Positions 31,993 to 40,763 of a DNA stretch of 64,000 bases are shown here, in pieces. How positions within the stretch are numbered: position 1 is the first letter of the stretch; the number at the start of each line of letters is the position of its first letter. Origin of the DNA: Fulvivirga imtechensis AK7 (GTDB lineage: Bacteria; Bacteroidota; Bacteroidia; Cytophagales; Cyclobacteriaceae); the NCBI RefSeq assembly GCF_000331535.1, contig NZ_AMZN01000006.1:225803-289802 (forward strand), read 5' to 3'. The notes under the pieces are model-generated. The model searched no databases. It had not been told where the DNA came from and was given only the letters and a program-made list of their open reading frames with translations. Both the position numbers and the translations under genes were made by a program.

Positions 31993-33240
31993 GTGGATCT
32001 ATTTGATAAATTAAAAGTAGAAGAGGGCGCTTTGGGTCAACATTCGCATCTTCCTAAAGATTACTTCATGTTCCCTAAGCTCGAAGGAGATATAGCTCCC
32101 AGAATGAAATTTAACGGGAAAGAAGTACTTACCTGGAGTTTGAACAACTATTTGGGGCTTGCCAATCATCCTGATGTACGCAGGGTAGATGCAGAAGCCG
32201 CTGAGCGTTGGGGACTGGCTTACCCGATGGGAGCCAGGATGATGTCGGGTAATTCTGTTTACCACATAGAGCTGGAAGAGAAACTTGCAGACTTTATTGA
32301 CAAAGAGGCTGTAATGCTCCTTAACTACGGTTATCAGGGTGTATTGTCTATCATTGACGCCGTAGTGGATAGAAAAGATGTAATTGTATATGATGCCGAA
32401 TCCCATGCCTGCATTATAGACGGTGTAAGGTTGCACATGGGCAAGCGCTTTGTATTTCCACATAACAACATTGAAAACCTTGAAAAGCAGCTTCAGAGAG
32501 CGAAAAGGATCACTGACGAAACAGGAGGTGGTATATTGGTGATCACAGAGGGTGTTTTCGGTATGTCCGGTAACATGGGTAATCTGAAGGATATCATTGC
32601 TTTGAAAGACAAATACCAATTCAGGTTATTTGTAGATGATGCTCATGGTTTTGGTACAATGGGAAAAACCGGTGCCGGAACAGGAGAGGAACAGGGTATA
32701 CAGGATGGTATCGACCTTTATTTCTCTACATTCGCTAAATCGATGGCCAGCATAGGTGCATTTGTGGGAGGTAATACTTCGATCATTCAGTACCTGAGAT
32801 ATACCATGAGGTCTCAAATCTTTGCTAAAACGTTGCCTATGCCCCTGGTTATAGGGGCTCTTAAGCGTCTTGAGCTGTTAAAGACTAAGCCGGAACTTAA
32901 AGAAAATCTTTGGAAGGTGGTAAATGCTTTACAGTCAGGTTTGAAGAAACATGGGTTTGATATTGGTACTACAAAATCACCGGTTACACCTGTATTATTT
33001 AAAGGAGGACTGGGAGAGGGAGCCAACATGGCCATGGATCTTAGAGAAAACTATAACATATTCTGTTCAATGGTAATTTATCCTGTTGTTCCTAAAGATG
33101 TGATCATGTTGAGGTTAATCCCGACAGCCGTACATACACTGGAAGATGTAGAGGAAACTATTGCTGCTTTTGCTGCTGTAAAGGACAAACTTGACAATGG
33201 AGTTTACCGAAGAGAAGAAATTATAGCAATTACGAAGTAA
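31993..33240 (+). CDS. Alpha-oxoamine synthase (serine palmitoyltransferase or cysteate acyltransferase type)
   Basis: 415-residue PLP enzyme that condenses an amino acid with a fatty acyl thioester. The domain order is standard: NNYLGLANHPDV, ESHACIIDGVRL, the DDAHGFGTMG aspartate, and the PLP lysine in STFAKSMASIGAFVGG. In Cytophagales such enzymes begin either sphingolipid synthesis from serine or sulfonolipid (capnine) synthesis from cysteate; the sequence does not decide. The frame opens at 31945, but the GTG at 31993 (VDLFDKLK) fits the family N-terminus and the promoter position. Divergent from accC, an acyl-CoA enzyme. Confidence 0.88.
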   Translation: MDLFDKLKVEEGALGQHSHLPKDYFMFPKLEGDIAPRMKFNGKEVLTWSLNNYLGLANHPDVRRVDAEAAERWGLAYPMGARMMSGNSVYHIELEEKLADFIDKEAVMLLNYGYQGVLSIIDAVVDRKDVIVYDAESHACIIDGVRLHMGKRFVFPHNNIENLEKQLQRAKRITDETGGGILVITEGVFGMSGNMGNLKDIIALKDKYQFRLFVDDAHGFGTMGKTGAGTGEEQGIQDGIDLYFSTFAKSMASIGAFVGGNTSIIQYLRYTMRSQIFAKTLPMPLVIGALKRLELLKTKPELKENLWKVVNALQSGLKKHGFDIGTTKSPVTPVLFKGGLGEGANMAMDLRENYNIFCSMVIYPVVPKDVIMLRLIPTAVHTLEDVEETIAAFAAVKDKLDNGVYRREEIIAITK

Positions 33241-33349
33241 AAAAATCAAAAAAAAGTCGGTTTTTAGTTGAAATATAAACAATTTGACTATATTGCCACC
33301 TCAAAATTAATAGTAGAAAATTTTCAATAACCTTAAAATTTTATCACGT

Positions 33350-33526
33350 ATGAACAAATTTGCTCAACTTAGAGATTTAGTAATGTCATTGGAGTCTGAC
33401 TTCGAAAAATTCTATGATAAGAACAACAATGCAGCAGGTACAAGAGTAAGAAAAGGTATGCAGGATCTGAAAAACCTGGCGCAAGAAATTAGAGTTGAAG
33501 TTCAGAACATGAAGAACAAAGGATAA
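33350..33526 (+). CDS. Histone H1-like (Hc1-type) small protein
   Basis: 58 residues: a helical, lysine-rich protein beginning MNKFAQLRDLV with FYDKNNNAAGTRVRKGMQDLKNLAQEIR in the middle. The AAGTRVRK-MQDLK core is the hallmark of the histone H1-like proteins of Bacteroidota. Unlike chlamydial Hc1 it lacks a long KAA-rich tail. It probably binds DNA without sequence preference, but direct evidence in this phylum is limited. It has its own terminator and follows the oxoamine synthase by 109 nt. Confidence 0.9.
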   Translation: MNKFAQLRDLVMSLESDFEKFYDKNNNAAGTRVRKGMQDLKNLAQEIRVEVQNMKNKG

Positions 33527-33552
33527 TTCCTTTTAAGTTGATAAATTAAAAG

Positions 33553-33580
33553 AGGGATGGCGCTAGGCTATCCCTTTTTT
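33553..33580 (+). terminator. Terminator of the histone H1-like gene
   Basis: GGGATGG and CTATCCC pair around GCGCTAGG-type loop sequence and are followed by seven T. Confidence 0.85.
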
Positions 33581-33678
33581 TGTTTAGGGTTTTAGAGAGC
33601 CATAGACTGAAATCATGTGTTCTGGTATTACGGAGTGAGAAACACAACTCAATCTCTAAGTGCATTTTGAAAATGTAG

Positions 33679-33711
33679 AGCTTTCCTAAGCCTCTAAGGA
33701 TTAGGAAAGCT
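33679..33711. repeat. Perfect 11-bp inverted repeat
   Basis: AGCTTTCCTAA and TTAGGAAAGCT flank an 11-nt loop between the histone gene and the convergent HAD gene. There is no T run, so its role is unclear. The rest of 33581-33841 shows nothing recognisable. Confidence 0.6.
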
Positions 33712-33841
33712 TAATCCTTGTTATATGCTTCTGAATTAAGCTTTACTAAACTTTGGAAGTTAAATAACGCACCCCCGGAAGTTTGTTTTAATTTCTTCAC
33801 AAACCAAACGTGTTTTAGCCCGGAGCCGCCACACTCAGCCC

Positions 33842-34516
33842 TCAACACTCTGCCAGATAGTCATTGAGTAGCTGTAAAAGCTCATCAGGGTTCTTAGCTA
33901 CCTTTTTCGCTCCCACTTCCAAAAGCTCCTCAGCATGGCCACTACTGATGTGACTGGCCCCTGCGAACCCGATAACAGCCATGCCGGCGGTTGCTGCCGC
34001 CTTTACACCACTCTTGCTGTCTTCAATTACCAGACATTGATCTGGTGACACCTTCAGTTTTTCGGCTGCATATAGATATAGATCGGGGTAGGGTTTGGGG
34101 TTAGCCACCATTTCAGCAGAGAAATAATTGCCACCAAAAGCCTCTTCAAGACCTACATGTCTCACCGCCTTTTTAACTTGCCAAAGGCGGCTGTTAGAAA
34201 CTACTGCTTTAGGCAAAGTAATATAGGAAACCACCTCCTTCATTCCTGCTACAGCACGCAGTTGTTCGTAAATATCCCGGTCACATTCCTCAGCAAGAGC
34301 CTTTACATCAATCCGTTCCAGATCTTCGGGTGCCAACAGAGACTGGAATAATCCTGAGATGGTTTTGCCGGTATATTTGGCTATATAGTCTTCAATGGAA
34401 ATATGAACATTGCACCTGGCAAACATCTTTGTGGTTACTTCGGCTGCTACTATTTCTGTGTCTACCAATACACCGTCACAGTCAAAAATGACTTGTTTAT
34501 ACCTGGCCATGGTCAT
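33842..34516 (-). CDS. HAD-superfamily phosphatase (beta-phosphoglucomutase-like)
   Basis: 224-residue HAD subfamily IA hydrolase. Motif I is [13 protein letters not shown] with the nucleophile aspartate; motif II is PKAVVSNSR; motif III is the lysine in [16 protein letters not shown]; motif IV is [19 protein letters not shown]. The alpha-helical cap matches phosphoglycolate phosphatase or beta-phosphoglucomutase relatives. The frame runs upstream to 34747 and would overlap the divergent helicase, but the conserved domain begins at the paired starts 34516 and 34510; I use the first. Confidence 0.9.
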   Translation of the reverse strand: MTMARYKQVIFDCDGVLVDTEIVAAEVTTKMFARCNVHISIEDYIAKYTGKTISGLFQSLLAPEDLERIDVKALAEECDRDIYEQLRAVAGMKEVVSYITLPKAVVSNSRLWQVKKAVRHVGLEEAFGGNYFSAEMVANPKPYPDLYLYAAEKLKVSPDQCLVIEDSKSGVKAAATAGMAVIGFAGASHISSGHAEELLEVGAKKVAKNPDELLQLLNDYLAEC

Positions 34517-34673
34517 TAAGTTTTTAATTCGGTGCAATGATAATGTTTTGTTGTCAAGGAATATGCATATTTTTGAGTAACTTGCGCAAATACTGAACGT
34601 TATCCCGAAAACCAAATCTATTTTTTTAATGTTTGGATAATGTAAGGTAAAGGAAAATAAAAGAAGGATACTA

Positions 34674-35897
34674 TTGAAGTTTAAAGAATTGAGTCTTGAT
34701 GACCGCTTGTTAGAGGGCATCGAGGCTATTGGTTTTGAAGATGCCACACCTGTTCAGGAAGCGGCAATTCCAGTAATACTTGAAGGAAAAGACATTATTG
34801 CATCAGCACAGACCGGAACAGGTAAGACTGCTGCATTTCTATTGCCGATCATCCATCAGATCATCCAGGTAGGGCATGACAACAATATAAAAGCGTTGAT
34901 CATTGTACCTACGCGGGAGCTTGCTGTGCAGATTGATCAGCAGATGGAAGGGTTGTCTTATTTTACCTCGGTGAGTTCCATCGCGGTTTACGGTGGGGGG
35001 GATGGTAGTTCATTTTCCCGGGAAAAGCAGGCGCTTTCGGAAGGAGCCGATGTGGTAATAGGTACCCCCGGCCGACTTATTGCACACCTTAACCTCGGTT
35101 ATGTAAAGGTAGATCAGCTTAAGCATCTAATTCTTGACGAGGCGGATAGGATGTTGGATATGGGCTTCCATGATGATCTGATGAAGATCATCTCTTATTT
35201 GCCCAAGAAACGACAAAATCTGCTTTTTTCTGCTACCATGCCTCCAAAGATCAGGGAGCTGGCCAGAAAGATACTGCATGAGCCGGAAGAGATCAACATA
35301 GCTGTGTCTAAACCTGCCGAACGTATTTTTCAGGCAGCGTTCATTGTTTATGATAACCAGAAGATACCTCTGGCAACACATCTCTTGAAGGCCAAGAAAT
35401 TACAGAGCGTTATTGTATTCTGCAGTACCAAAAGCGCTGCAAAGCAACTGGCAAAGGAGTTAAAGGCCTTGAAATTTTCGGCTGAGGATATTCATTCTGA
35501 TCTCGAACAAACCGAAAGAGAACATGTGCTACGCGATTTCAAAAACAGAAAGATCAATATTTTGGTAGCTACCGATATTATGTCCAGAGGTATAGATGTT
35601 GAAGATATCGAGCTCGTTATCAATTACGATGTGCCCAATGATGGCGAAGATTATATCCATAGGATAGGACGTACTGCCAGAGCGGCCTCCAAGGGAGTAG
35701 CCTTTACGTTTGTAAATGAGAAAGAGCAAAGGAAATTCCAGGATATCGAAACGCTTTTAGGGAGTCCTGTGCCAAAGGGTAAGCTGCCGGCAGCTTTAGG
35801 CGAAGGACCAGAGTACCGCGTACATAAAGGAAGGTCTGGAGGCCAGGGCAGGTCCGGTGGCGGACGAAGGAAGAAATCATTCCATAAGAAGAAATAG
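34674..35897 (+). CDS. DEAD-box RNA helicase, RhlE-like
   Basis: 407-residue ATP-dependent RNA helicase. The Q motif is [13 protein letters not shown], motif I AQTGTGKT (45-52), Ia PTRELA, Ib TPGRL, II DEAD (155-158), III SAT (186-188) and [10 protein letters not shown] (about 329). The C-terminal tail is short and basic with Gly-Arg ([15 protein letters not shown]) for RNA binding. The start is TTG: no ATG lies between the upstream stop and the conserved N-terminus [15 protein letters not shown]. RhlE-type helicases act in ribosome assembly, cold growth or mRNA decay. Confidence 0.93.
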   Translation: MKFKELSLDDRLLEGIEAIGFEDATPVQEAAIPVILEGKDIIASAQTGTGKTAAFLLPIIHQIIQVGHDNNIKALIIVPTRELAVQIDQQMEGLSYFTSVSSIAVYGGGDGSSFSREKQALSEGADVVIGTPGRLIAHLNLGYVKVDQLKHLILDEADRMLDMGFHDDLMKIISYLPKKRQNLLFSATMPPKIRELARKILHEPEEINIAVSKPAERIFQAAFIVYDNQKIPLATHLLKAKKLQSVIVFCSTKSAAKQLAKELKALKFSAEDIHSDLEQTEREHVLRDFKNRKINILVATDIMSRGIDVEDIELVINYDVPNDGEDYIHRIGRTARAASKGVAFTFVNEKEQRKFQDIETLLGSPVPKGKLPAALGEGPEYRVHKGRSGGQGRSGGGRRKKSFHKKK

Positions 35898-35913
35898 CGC
35901 TTAAAGCTATGAT

Positions 35914-35971
35914 CTTCAAGCTGTAAGCTTCAAGCGAACCGAGATGGAGGCTTGCAGCTTACAGCCTGAAG
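35914..35971. terminator. Long hairpin between convergent genes
   Basis: A 22-nt arm (35914-35935, CTTCAAGCTGTAAGC...) pairs with 35950-35971 with two mismatches around a 14-nt loop. It has no T run of note but lies between the ends of the helicase and lipoprotein genes and could serve both. Confidence 0.55.
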
Positions 35972-35975
35972 CTTA

Positions 35976-37124
35976 TCAATATCTTTTATAAAAGGAGTCT
36001 ACAGCAGGTAAAAGCTGGTCGTAGATCGGCCTTGTAAATTCTATAAAGAGGTCTTGCGGGGGCGGAGGTGGCACCTCTGAACTCTTACATATTGCTAATT
36101 GTTCGTCCGAAAGCGCTCTTTCATCACCGTTAAAGCTGCCCCACTGGCTGAACCAGACGAATTCTCCGTTGAATTTTCTGTGTGTGAGTACTGCGTTGCT
36201 GTTTGCATCAAATACCTGCATGCTAAACAGACCTTTTGAGACCACTTCTTTTTTCCAAACAGTGAGTTTGGCCTTTACAGTACCATAGGCATCAGCCGTA
36301 GTACCATCTTCTAAGGTAACCTTTCCCACTTTGACACTGTCTCTTGTAATTGTTTCCGTATCCTTTAGGATATGTGTTTCGCCAACCACAAAATCATCAA
36401 ACTGAAGCCTCAGGTATTGATCTACGTAGGGCAGATTTTCCCTTTTGGCTTCCCGTGGCGTATAAAAACGTACAAACTGATTGCTCCTGAATTGAGAATG
36501 GAGATATTCCTCAATTTTGTCCTGGAAAAAGCGTGCACTCAGGTTGTAGCGCGTAGGAACGGGAATTTGCTCCACTACTACCTTTAGTGTAGCTTTATAC
36601 AGGGCTTCTTCCAGTTTATTTCGGACATCCTTATAGCCAGGGACAAAAGTGTTTACATCCTGAAAGTAGAAGTAGGCATTTTTTGCATCTTCCCTGGTAT
36701 CGCGATTCAACGCCACTATACCGGCATCATAGCTTTCTTTAGCCGCCCTCTGCTTCATGTCAGCTATTTTGTCATAGTAATTCTTCGGATTAGGCACTAC
36801 TTTCAAGGCCCCGGGTGATCGCCTGATCTCCTCATACATAACATTGACCTTTTCATAGCTCCTCAAAGCATCGCGGTACTTAAATTGCGCATTACTGGCA
36901 AGGCTGTTTTTAGCATCTTGCTCGATGGTCTGCAATGCCAAAGGATAGCCGGTTCGCAGGGTTTCCCTGGATTTTTTATGATCAGGCTTTTGTCGCAACC
37001 TGTTTACAGCCTTTAACACTGCATCGTAATAATCACCTCTTTCAAAAGCCTTCTTTCCTGAAGAACACTCAAAAAATAATAGGGGAATTACCAGTAAAAG
37101 AAAAAATGGGTAAAGCTTTTTCAT
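35976..37124 (-). CDS. Hypothetical lipoprotein with TPR-like N-terminal region
   Basis: 382 residues with a signal sequence and lipobox ending LLFFECSSGKKAFERGDYYDAVLKAVNRL. The N-terminal third looks like helical repeats (FERGDYYDAVLKAVNRLRQKP; RDALRSYEKVNVMYEEI; KNAYFYFQDVNTFVPGYKDV) with the periodicity of TPRs. The C-terminal part is beta-rich and includes VGKVTLEDGTTADAYGTVKAKLTVWKK. The proline run PPPPPQ comes near the end. I do not recognise a named family. It is monocistronic and convergent with the helicase. Confidence 0.8.
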   Translation of the reverse strand: MKKLYPFFLLLVIPLLFFECSSGKKAFERGDYYDAVLKAVNRLRQKPDHKKSRETLRTGYPLALQTIEQDAKNSLASNAQFKYRDALRSYEKVNVMYEEIRRSPGALKVVPNPKNYYDKIADMKQRAAKESYDAGIVALNRDTREDAKNAYFYFQDVNTFVPGYKDVRNKLEEALYKATLKVVVEQIPVPTRYNLSARFFQDKIEEYLHSQFRSNQFVRFYTPREAKRENLPYVDQYLRLQFDDFVVGETHILKDTETITRDSVKVGKVTLEDGTTADAYGTVKAKLTVWKKEVVSKGLFSMQVFDANSNAVLTHRKFNGEFVWFSQWGSFNGDERALSDEQLAICKSSEVPPPPPQDLFIEFTRPIYDQLLPAVDSFYKRY

Positions 37125-37195
37125 AAGTAAGTTTTAGTGTCTTGCAAAATACAATTAACACAATTGATGCCAATTTTTCAACACTAAGACCCTTA

Positions 37196-38728
37196 CTATG
37201 CAGCATTTTCCTTCATAAGTACCTCATCCTTATCTTTTACGATCAGACAGAGTAAGCCGGCAAAGATCATGGAGCCGCCGCCTATAATGAGCGCATAGAT
37301 AAATTCGCTATTGAAAAAAGTGGAGACAAGAAACCCGAGGATACTAGCCGCAACTATCTGAGGGATAACGATGAAAAAGTTAAAAATCCCCATATAGTAC
37401 CCCATTTTTTGAGCCGGAAGAGATGATGAAAGCATGGCATAAGGTATGGAAAGAATACTTGCCCAGGCTATGCCGACACCCACCATAGAAAGTATCAACC
37501 AGTTAGGATCCGTAATAAAATAAAATGAGATCAGGCCGGCTCCACCACAGCTAAGGGCTATCAGGTGAGTCATCCTTCTGCTGGTATACCGTGCCAGATA
37601 GGGAAGGAGAAGCGCTGCTATGGCTGCTACACCATTGTATCCGCTGAATAACAGGGAAACCCAGTCAGCGCCGTCATTATAAGCGAGACTGGTAGTGTCT
37701 GTTGATAAATAGATATGGCTGGTTACTGCTGAGGTGGTATAGATCCACATGGCGAAGAGGGCAAACCATGAGAAAAACTGAACAAAGGCCAGTTGGATCA
37801 TGGTTTTTGGCATATTTTGAAAGTCTCTTACGATTTGGACAAAGCCATTTCTATACCGGTTCTTTTTCATGAACAGTGAAGCCAGAAAATAGGCAAACCC
37901 AAATAATGCCAGAACACCACAGAGTACATACAACTGGGGCTCCAGGTCCTGTGTGTAAAACCAGATGATGAGCGCGGCACAAATGGCCAGCAGCACCAAC
38001 CCAATAGTCATATAAGTATTCGGAGAATATCGTATTACGATGGGCTGGTCTTTGTGTGATTCATGATGCTCCTCTTCATCGGGTGGATATTCTTTAGTAG
38101 AGAAGACTGTCCACATAACGGCCGTGAAAAATGCCAGGGCTCCTACGTAGAATGACCATTTTACATTAGTAGGGATCTGACCTTCTGCCAGTACGTCATC
38201 GGTAATACCAAAGATATTCGCAAATATCCACGGCAGCGCAGAAGCTACTACGGCACCTACGCCGATAAAAAAACTCTGCATAGCAAAGCCGGTTGTTCGT
38301 TGCGATGGTGGTAACATATCACCCACAAAAGCTCTGAACGGCTCCATACTGATATTGATGGAGGCATCCATGATCCACAGTGTTCCGATGGCTATCCATA
38401 GCGCGGGTGAGTTGGGCATAATGATCAGGGCAATAGATGCCAGAATAGCGCCAATGGCAAAGAACGGGCGTCTGCGGCCCCATTTTGGATGCCAGGTACG
38501 GTCGCTATAGTAGCCAATTATAGGTTGAACAAGCAGGCCTGTTACGGGTGCAGCCAGCCAGTAAAACGCCAGGTTTTTAGTGTCACCACCCAGCGTTTCA
38601 AATATTCGGCTGGTGTTGGCATTTTGCAGGGCAAAACCAAACTGTATACCTAAAAAGCCAAAGCTCATGTTCCAGATCTGCCAGAAACTCAATCTGGGCT
38701 TTTCTGATGATAAAGATACTTTCTCCAT
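37196..38728 (-). CDS. MFS sugar transporter (SLC45-like)
   Basis: 510-residue secondary transporter with twelve membrane segments. The loop after helix 2 reads GYYSDRTWHPKWGRRRPF, the RGRRRP-type motif of SLC45/glycoside-pentoside-hexuronide-related MFS proteins. A long hydrophilic loop (EYPPDEEEHHESHKDQP) joins the halves. It is encoded on the same strand as a GH13 and a GH31 enzyme, so maltose or malto-oligosaccharide uptake is the likely role. Such a proton-coupled importer would act at the inner membrane. No SusC/SusD pair is in the locus. Confidence 0.88.
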   Translation of the reverse strand: MEKVSLSSEKPRLSFWQIWNMSFGFLGIQFGFALQNANTSRIFETLGGDTKNLAFYWLAAPVTGLLVQPIIGYYSDRTWHPKWGRRRPFFAIGAILASIALIIMPNSPALWIAIGTLWIMDASINISMEPFRAFVGDMLPPSQRTTGFAMQSFFIGVGAVVASALPWIFANIFGITDDVLAEGQIPTNVKWSFYVGALAFFTAVMWTVFSTKEYPPDEEEHHESHKDQPIVIRYSPNTYMTIGLVLLAICAALIIWFYTQDLEPQLYVLCGVLALFGFAYFLASLFMKKNRYRNGFVQIVRDFQNMPKTMIQLAFVQFFSWFALFAMWIYTTSAVTSHIYLSTDTTSLAYNDGADWVSLLFSGYNGVAAIAALLLPYLARYTSRRMTHLIALSCGGAGLISFYFITDPNWLILSMVGVGIAWASILSIPYAMLSSSLPAQKMGYYMGIFNFFIVIPQIVAASILGFLVSTFFNSEFIYALIIGGGSMIFAGLLCLIVKDKDEVLMKENAA

Positions 38729-38852
38729 AGTCGGGGGTTAATTAATAAAAAGAGTTCGTACTAGCAACATCTTCTTATTCAAAAGGTGATTTTTATAAAA
38801 TAATGAGGTTGTTCCGCAGTCCAACACTTATATCAACAGTCTTTCTGACCGA

Positions 38853-38880
38853 GTCCCGATAATTATATAATTATCGGGAC
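38853..38880. repeat. Perfect 28-bp palindrome
   Basis: The left arm GTCCCGATAATTAT is followed directly by its exact reverse complement. It is 124 nt upstream of the MFS start. A second hairpin, CCCCGAGTCAAGCTCGGG, lies at about 38931-38949. It could be an operator or a cruciform-forming repeat. Confidence 0.7.
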
Positions 38881-38990
38881 TACTAAGATCGAAGATCCGC
38901 CTTATAGCTTAGGAAGATCCCTCGTTACCTCCCCGAGTCAAGCTCGGGACAGGCGGGATTACCGGTCTTTTGAGACAATCTCTTCTCCTA

Positions 38991-39153
38991 ATTAGTGTCT
39001 CTAAGAAAACTCACAATTTATCGTCATTGCGAACAAAGTGCGGCAATCCCCTCTTCTTTGACGTGCATTAAGAAGGGATCGCTTCGATTCCTTCCCGTGG
39101 CAAGCCCGGGACAGGCGCGATGACGACAAAAATTTTCTTAGAGACACTAATTA
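38991..39153. mobile_element. Short element with ends GTGTCTCTAAGAAAA, copy A
   Basis: Inverted ends (TTAGTGTCTCTAAGAAAA on the left, TTTTCTTAGAGACACTAA on the right), flanked on both sides by TAATTA. The interior has REP-like CGTCATTGCGAAC ... GCGATGACG. The right end overlaps the stop codon of the GH13 gene. Confidence 0.7.
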
Positions 39154-40497
39154 TTTGGCAATGACAATGTACTGATATGGTTTCAACTGCCTTACATTAG
39201 CCAAATCCACGTCTTCCCCGCTCATGTAATCCTTCCCTGTTCCTGATACCTGCAACTGTACTTGTTGTTCCTTGCTGCTAAGGTTAAGCACTACAACCAC
39301 CTCGTTATTGCCTTTTTTCCTGGAATAAGCCATTACATATTCGTTGCCGGCATCAATTCTTTCAGGAATGGCTCCATATTCACCACTCCATAAGGCCTGG
39401 TTATCTTTTCGAAGCTTAACCAGTTTTTGGTAGAAAGGCGTCAGGTCCATTTTATCATTCCAATCAATGGAATCTTTTTCGAAGAAAGCAAGACGTTTGT
39501 CTAACCCCACTTCCTGACCGCTATAGATCATAGGCATGCCATAGGATGTGAAAATAAACACTGCAAAAGCCTTATGTCCATCGCCATACCTTTCGAAAAC
39601 CGTACCTGCCCAGGCGTTTTCATCGTGGTTGGTAGTCATCAGCATTCGATAAGGACTGTGGCCATAGCGGGCAAGGTCCTTTTCCATCAGCTCAAACAGC
39701 GAGGCGGCAGATTCTTCTCCTTTGGCAACTGCTTCGGTGGCGTGTAGTACGCTCCAGTTATAAGTGGTATGAAACTCCAGGTGCATACGGGGTTCATCCC
39801 ATTCCGCAAGCCAGAAAAGATCTTTGAGCGGATCTAATGCGTCTGTTGCTTCCTCCCAGAAGTACAGTGGTATCTCGTGGCCTGCATGATCGCACCTGAA
39901 CCCGTCAATATCAGTGGTCTCAATCCAATATTTCATTTCATCGATCATAGCGATTCTGGTTTTCGGATTCGTATGATCCAAAAGAGCAATATCTGTCCAG
40001 TCCGCTTCATAAATAATATTTCCTATACTGTCTTTGGCATAATAGTCAGAACGTTCTGTTATCCACGGATGGTCCCAGGCAGTATGGTTTGGCACCCAAT
40101 CCAGAATTACGTACATGCCAAGTTCATGGGCCTTGTTTACCATTTCTTTAAAATCATCCATAGTGCCAAACTCAGGATTAATAGCTCTATAATCTTTTAT
40201 GGAATAGTAGCTACCGAGGCTGCCTTTTCTGTTTTTCTCTCCAATCGGCTGAACGGGCATGATCCACAAGATCTCAGTACCCAGCTCCTTAAGCCGGGGG
40301 AGGTGCTTTGAGAAGGCTTTGAAAGTGCCTTCCGGAGTATATTGCCTGATATTGACCTCATAGATAGTCATATTTTTGGCTAATTCCGGAAATTCCGTTG
40401 CTGCCATAGGCCCCGCTTCAGAGGCTTCTGGCTGCTTACATGCCAAAAATGACATAAAAAAGGCAGTGATAACCAGTGTTAGTTGTAAGTGTTTCAT
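39151..40497 (-). CDS. GH13 alpha-amylase-family lipoprotein
   Basis: 448-residue glycoside hydrolase. A lipoprotein signal ends SFLACKQPE, so it is anchored in the envelope. The GH13 regions are all present: DWVPNHTAWDHP, the nucleophile aspartate in DGFRCDHAGH, the acid/base glutamate in WLAEWDEP, and the third acid in TTNHDENAW. It cuts alpha-1,4-glucans outside the cytoplasm, giving oligosaccharides for the MFS and the GH31 enzyme. The small size indicates no extra starch-binding domain. A mobile element abuts its stop codon. Confidence 0.92.
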   Translation of the reverse strand: MKHLQLTLVITAFFMSFLACKQPEASEAGPMAATEFPELAKNMTIYEVNIRQYTPEGTFKAFSKHLPRLKELGTEILWIMPVQPIGEKNRKGSLGSYYSIKDYRAINPEFGTMDDFKEMVNKAHELGMYVILDWVPNHTAWDHPWITERSDYYAKDSIGNIIYEADWTDIALLDHTNPKTRIAMIDEMKYWIETTDIDGFRCDHAGHEIPLYFWEEATDALDPLKDLFWLAEWDEPRMHLEFHTTYNWSVLHATEAVAKGEESAASLFELMEKDLARYGHSPYRMLMTTNHDENAWAGTVFERYGDGHKAFAVFIFTSYGMPMIYSGQEVGLDKRLAFFEKDSIDWNDKMDLTPFYQKLVKLRKDNQALWSGEYGAIPERIDAGNEYVMAYSRKKGNNEVVVVLNLSSKEQQVQLQVSGTGKDYMSGEDVDLANVRQLKPYQYIVIAK

Positions 40498-40763
40498 GTG
40501 TATATGTTTAGTATTGAGATATTAGCATTTAGCACCGAGAGTCTATTGTGCTACCAATTGTCTTTTGTGTTAATTTCTACTCAGGGACTCACGACTATGT
40601 ACTCAAGACACTTCTAATTTGCCTATTGCTTTTCCAACCACCGACTATTCACCCTCGCCTGTCCCGATTCCTGTCGGGGACTTGCCCCGATCACTATCAG
40701 GCCTGGTATGGCTTTGCTTTATAGTTATTGCATATGTACGGGATTGATATTAAAAACTACATA

